Shown here one piece after another: positions 35,877-37,500 of a stretch of 37,500 nucleotides of DNA. The first letter of the stretch is position 1. Each line of letters opens with the position of its first letter. The position numbers and the translations under genes were made by a program. The notes under the pieces are model-generated. The model ran no database searches and was not told the DNA's origin. It saw only the letters and a program-made list of their open reading frames with translations. The stretch lies in assembly GCA_001586965.3 (NCBI GenBank), contig LUCW03001610.1:1-37500 (forward strand), given 5' to 3'. The DNA is from Sphaeroforma sirkka. Lineage: Eukaryota > Opisthokonta > Ichthyosporea > Ichthyophonida.

Positions 35877-37476
35877 TTATTCCTCTCGATCCATCCACCA
35901 GTTGTAAAATTCTTCATAAGAAACCATTCCATCGTGATTGCTGTCCAAGAGCTGTTGAAAAGTCAATCTATTATTAGACGGGAACTGAAAAAAATGGCAA
36001 AATAGATGATAGCGGCTCCCCACCTCGATTGAATGTAATCTGGTGCGATAATCTTACCCAGAAAATAATGTGTGACACGGAGGTGTTTATAATGCAACCC
36101 GGTGTCTTGGCATACCCCGAAAAAAAAAACGGCACTGTGACGATTGTACAGTCGTGACTCGTTTGATACCACATAATGGTCAGGTTTTAACTCAACACGA
36201 GTCGTGACTCGTTTGATACCACATAATGGTCAGGTTTTAACTCAACACGAGTCGTGACTCGTTTGATACCACATAATGGTCAGGTTTTAACTCAACACCT
36301 CAACCGAGGGGCGCGCAACAGCTATGCACAATGCCAGATGTTCAACTATATGCATGCATGCCATCACAATAGAGTTATGTTAAACTATGGATCTCACAGC
36401 GAACGACAATCTACCACCCTGATTGGCACCGAGGTTGCCATTGTATACTTGTCGAAGACATTGGAAGACACGAGACTAGAGTGCGAGAACAGATATCACT
36501 TCTACTTCGAACTAATAAATTGCCATTGTATGCAACTGGAAAGGAATATAGATTTAAGTGAGTGGATGCACACTTTCTAACTGTAAACCTACCATAAGCG
36601 CGCGTTCAAGTTCGACTCGCGACAAGACCGTTCCAAGGCTTGCACATAGCGCCGCCACTTCCTTAGTGTCAAGTGCACCATTGCCATCTAGATCATGGGC
36701 GTAAAATTTGTCTCGCACTTCCTGAGGATCGGTCATTTCTCTGTGCGGAGTGAAGTACATATTAGTTTCCACATTATATTGATCGTTGAAAGATAGCTGC
36801 GTGGAAGATATACCCATAAGCACGCGTTACTGAGTGCATCCTCGGGTGTCAAATAACTTGGCATAAAGGGGCGATTCTGCGATACGGTCAGTGTCAGGAG
36901 TGTATCGACGTATGCTAAGGATGATACGCAAGCTACATTCATGATGTAACAAATCATGCGTTTCACACGAAACAGATCTCTAAATTTTTAAAACTTAACT
37001 AACATATCTCGAGTTTTTTCATCTAACTTCACGCGATCAGTCGAATCAAGTAATTAATTTGCCTATGTTCAGCGAGCACTCAAATGTCGTATTTCGTCTA
37101 TAAACTCGTGCCGTCTATGCAGCTAATCATACCTCTTAAGACTGTTGAGTTTCTTGTTGGCAACACCCCCCGAGATCATCATGACGATACCAGTGAAGAT
37201 CAACAATCCCCCACTACATGTAAATCAAAGCGGTATATCAATATATGCGGGCACTACAGTGAAGGCATCAGAATGATATGAGCGTACAAAGCCTTTTAGT
37301 ATGCTACAAATTATTGAAAAAAGACATCTTCACTCGATGGTGATCTAGAATTGTGTTTAACTACCTCATCATTTGCATCCAGTGCCATTGAGCGAGCATG
37401 AGTGTGCCAACAAAGATATAGAAGAAGGCACGGCCGTGTAGCCTGGTGAGAAACAGCGCATTCGTTCGTACAGTTA
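35877..37476 (-). CDS. COPI-associated-like membrane protein with EF-hands, 5' end outside window
   Basis: Minus-strand exons 37476-37365, 37213-37133, 36740-36593 and 35951-35877 join in phase to a C-terminal portion of about 138 residues; earlier exons lie right of the window. The acceptor of the first visible exon has a clean pyrimidine tract. Two membrane segments come first: LHGRAFFYIFVGTLMLAQ and GGLLIFTGIVMMISGG. Arg-Gly/Ala-x-x-Tyr-Ile-Phe followed by such a pair resembles the COPI_assoc/TVP15 family of Golgi membrane proteins. Two canonical EF-hands follow, with loops DLDGNGALDTKE and DSNHDGMVSYEE bearing acidic or Asn ligands at loop positions 1, 3, 5 and 12, then FYNWW and a stop. 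Cytosolic Ca2+ sensing by a Golgi membrane protein is inferred. The EF-hands are certain; the COPI_assoc call is from memory of the family. Confidence 0.8.
36151..36297 (+). repeat. 50-bp minisatellite, three near-identical copies
   Basis: Units at 36151-36200, 36201-36250 and 36251-36297 each begin GTCGTGACTCGTTTGATACC and continue through CACATAATGGTCAGG. The copies appear identical up to the truncated end of the third. The array lies inside the last intron (36592-35952) of the COPI/EF-hand gene. Confidence 0.95.
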
Positions 37477-37500
37477 CTGTGGATGAGTGAGAATAGAAGA

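Noticed and set aside
36254-36580. 108-codon plus-strand open frame
   Set aside because: It begins in the minisatellite and lies within the last intron of the minus-strand COPI/EF-hand gene, with no family match.
1-37500. tRNA, rRNA or snRNA genes
   Set aside because: A reading for T-loop motifs and other conserved RNA boxes found none. A covariance-model scan would be needed to be sure.

Overview
The window is nuclear DNA from a unicellular eukaryote with intron-rich genes. All introns are GT-AG and every junction I could reconstruct keeps phase. Gene content fits an opisthokont: a fungal-type 61-residue ribosomal protein eL29, a yeast-like ADE4 amidotransferase, and a ferrochelatase with the [2Fe-2S] cysteines seen in animals and fission yeast. 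With the large repeat-filled introns, this would suit an ichthyosporean such as Sphaeroforma. That placement is inference; the sequence itself does not name the organism.

Layout from left to right: a short tandem repeat and an inverted-repeat element (1-525); ferrochelatase FECH, + strand, 9 exons, with 3.7 kb of compound microsatellite in intron 1 (681-8549); a diverged tandem duplication (about 8650-9125); MAF1, repressor of RNA polymerase III, - strand, 5 exons (13353 down to about 10100); AT-rich non-coding DNA (13354-15288); a decayed UNC93-like membrane protein gene, + strand, with a second microsatellite block in its first intron (about 15289-18520); a 1.6 kb zone with four scattered copies of a roughly 130-bp repeat (18905-20459); RPL29, - strand (20682-21092); ADE4/PPAT, first enzyme of purine synthesis, + strand, 10 exons (22625-27007); a weak two-exon hypothetical gene (27888-28302); a GAGTC/GACTC-rich spacer; an intronless AAAP-family amino acid transporter, + strand (30474-31865); BOLA3, + strand, 4 exons, with a third microsatellite block in intron 1 (32711-35144); and the 3' part of a COPI-associated/EF-hand membrane protein gene, - strand, running off the right edge (35877 to beyond 37476).

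Functionally this is a mixed housekeeping neighbourhood. FECH and BOLA3 both act in mitochondrial iron metabolism: haem insertion by an iron-sulphur enzyme, and Fe-S cluster delivery. ADE4, MAF1 and RPL29 serve growth (purines, Pol III control, ribosome). I see no operon-like or virus-like system. The most distinctive structural point is that all three long microsatellite blocks lie inside first introns, each separated from both splice sites by roughly 230-490 bp of ordinary sequence. Exon boundaries were placed by eye from protein-family matches and phase; no search or alignment was run.
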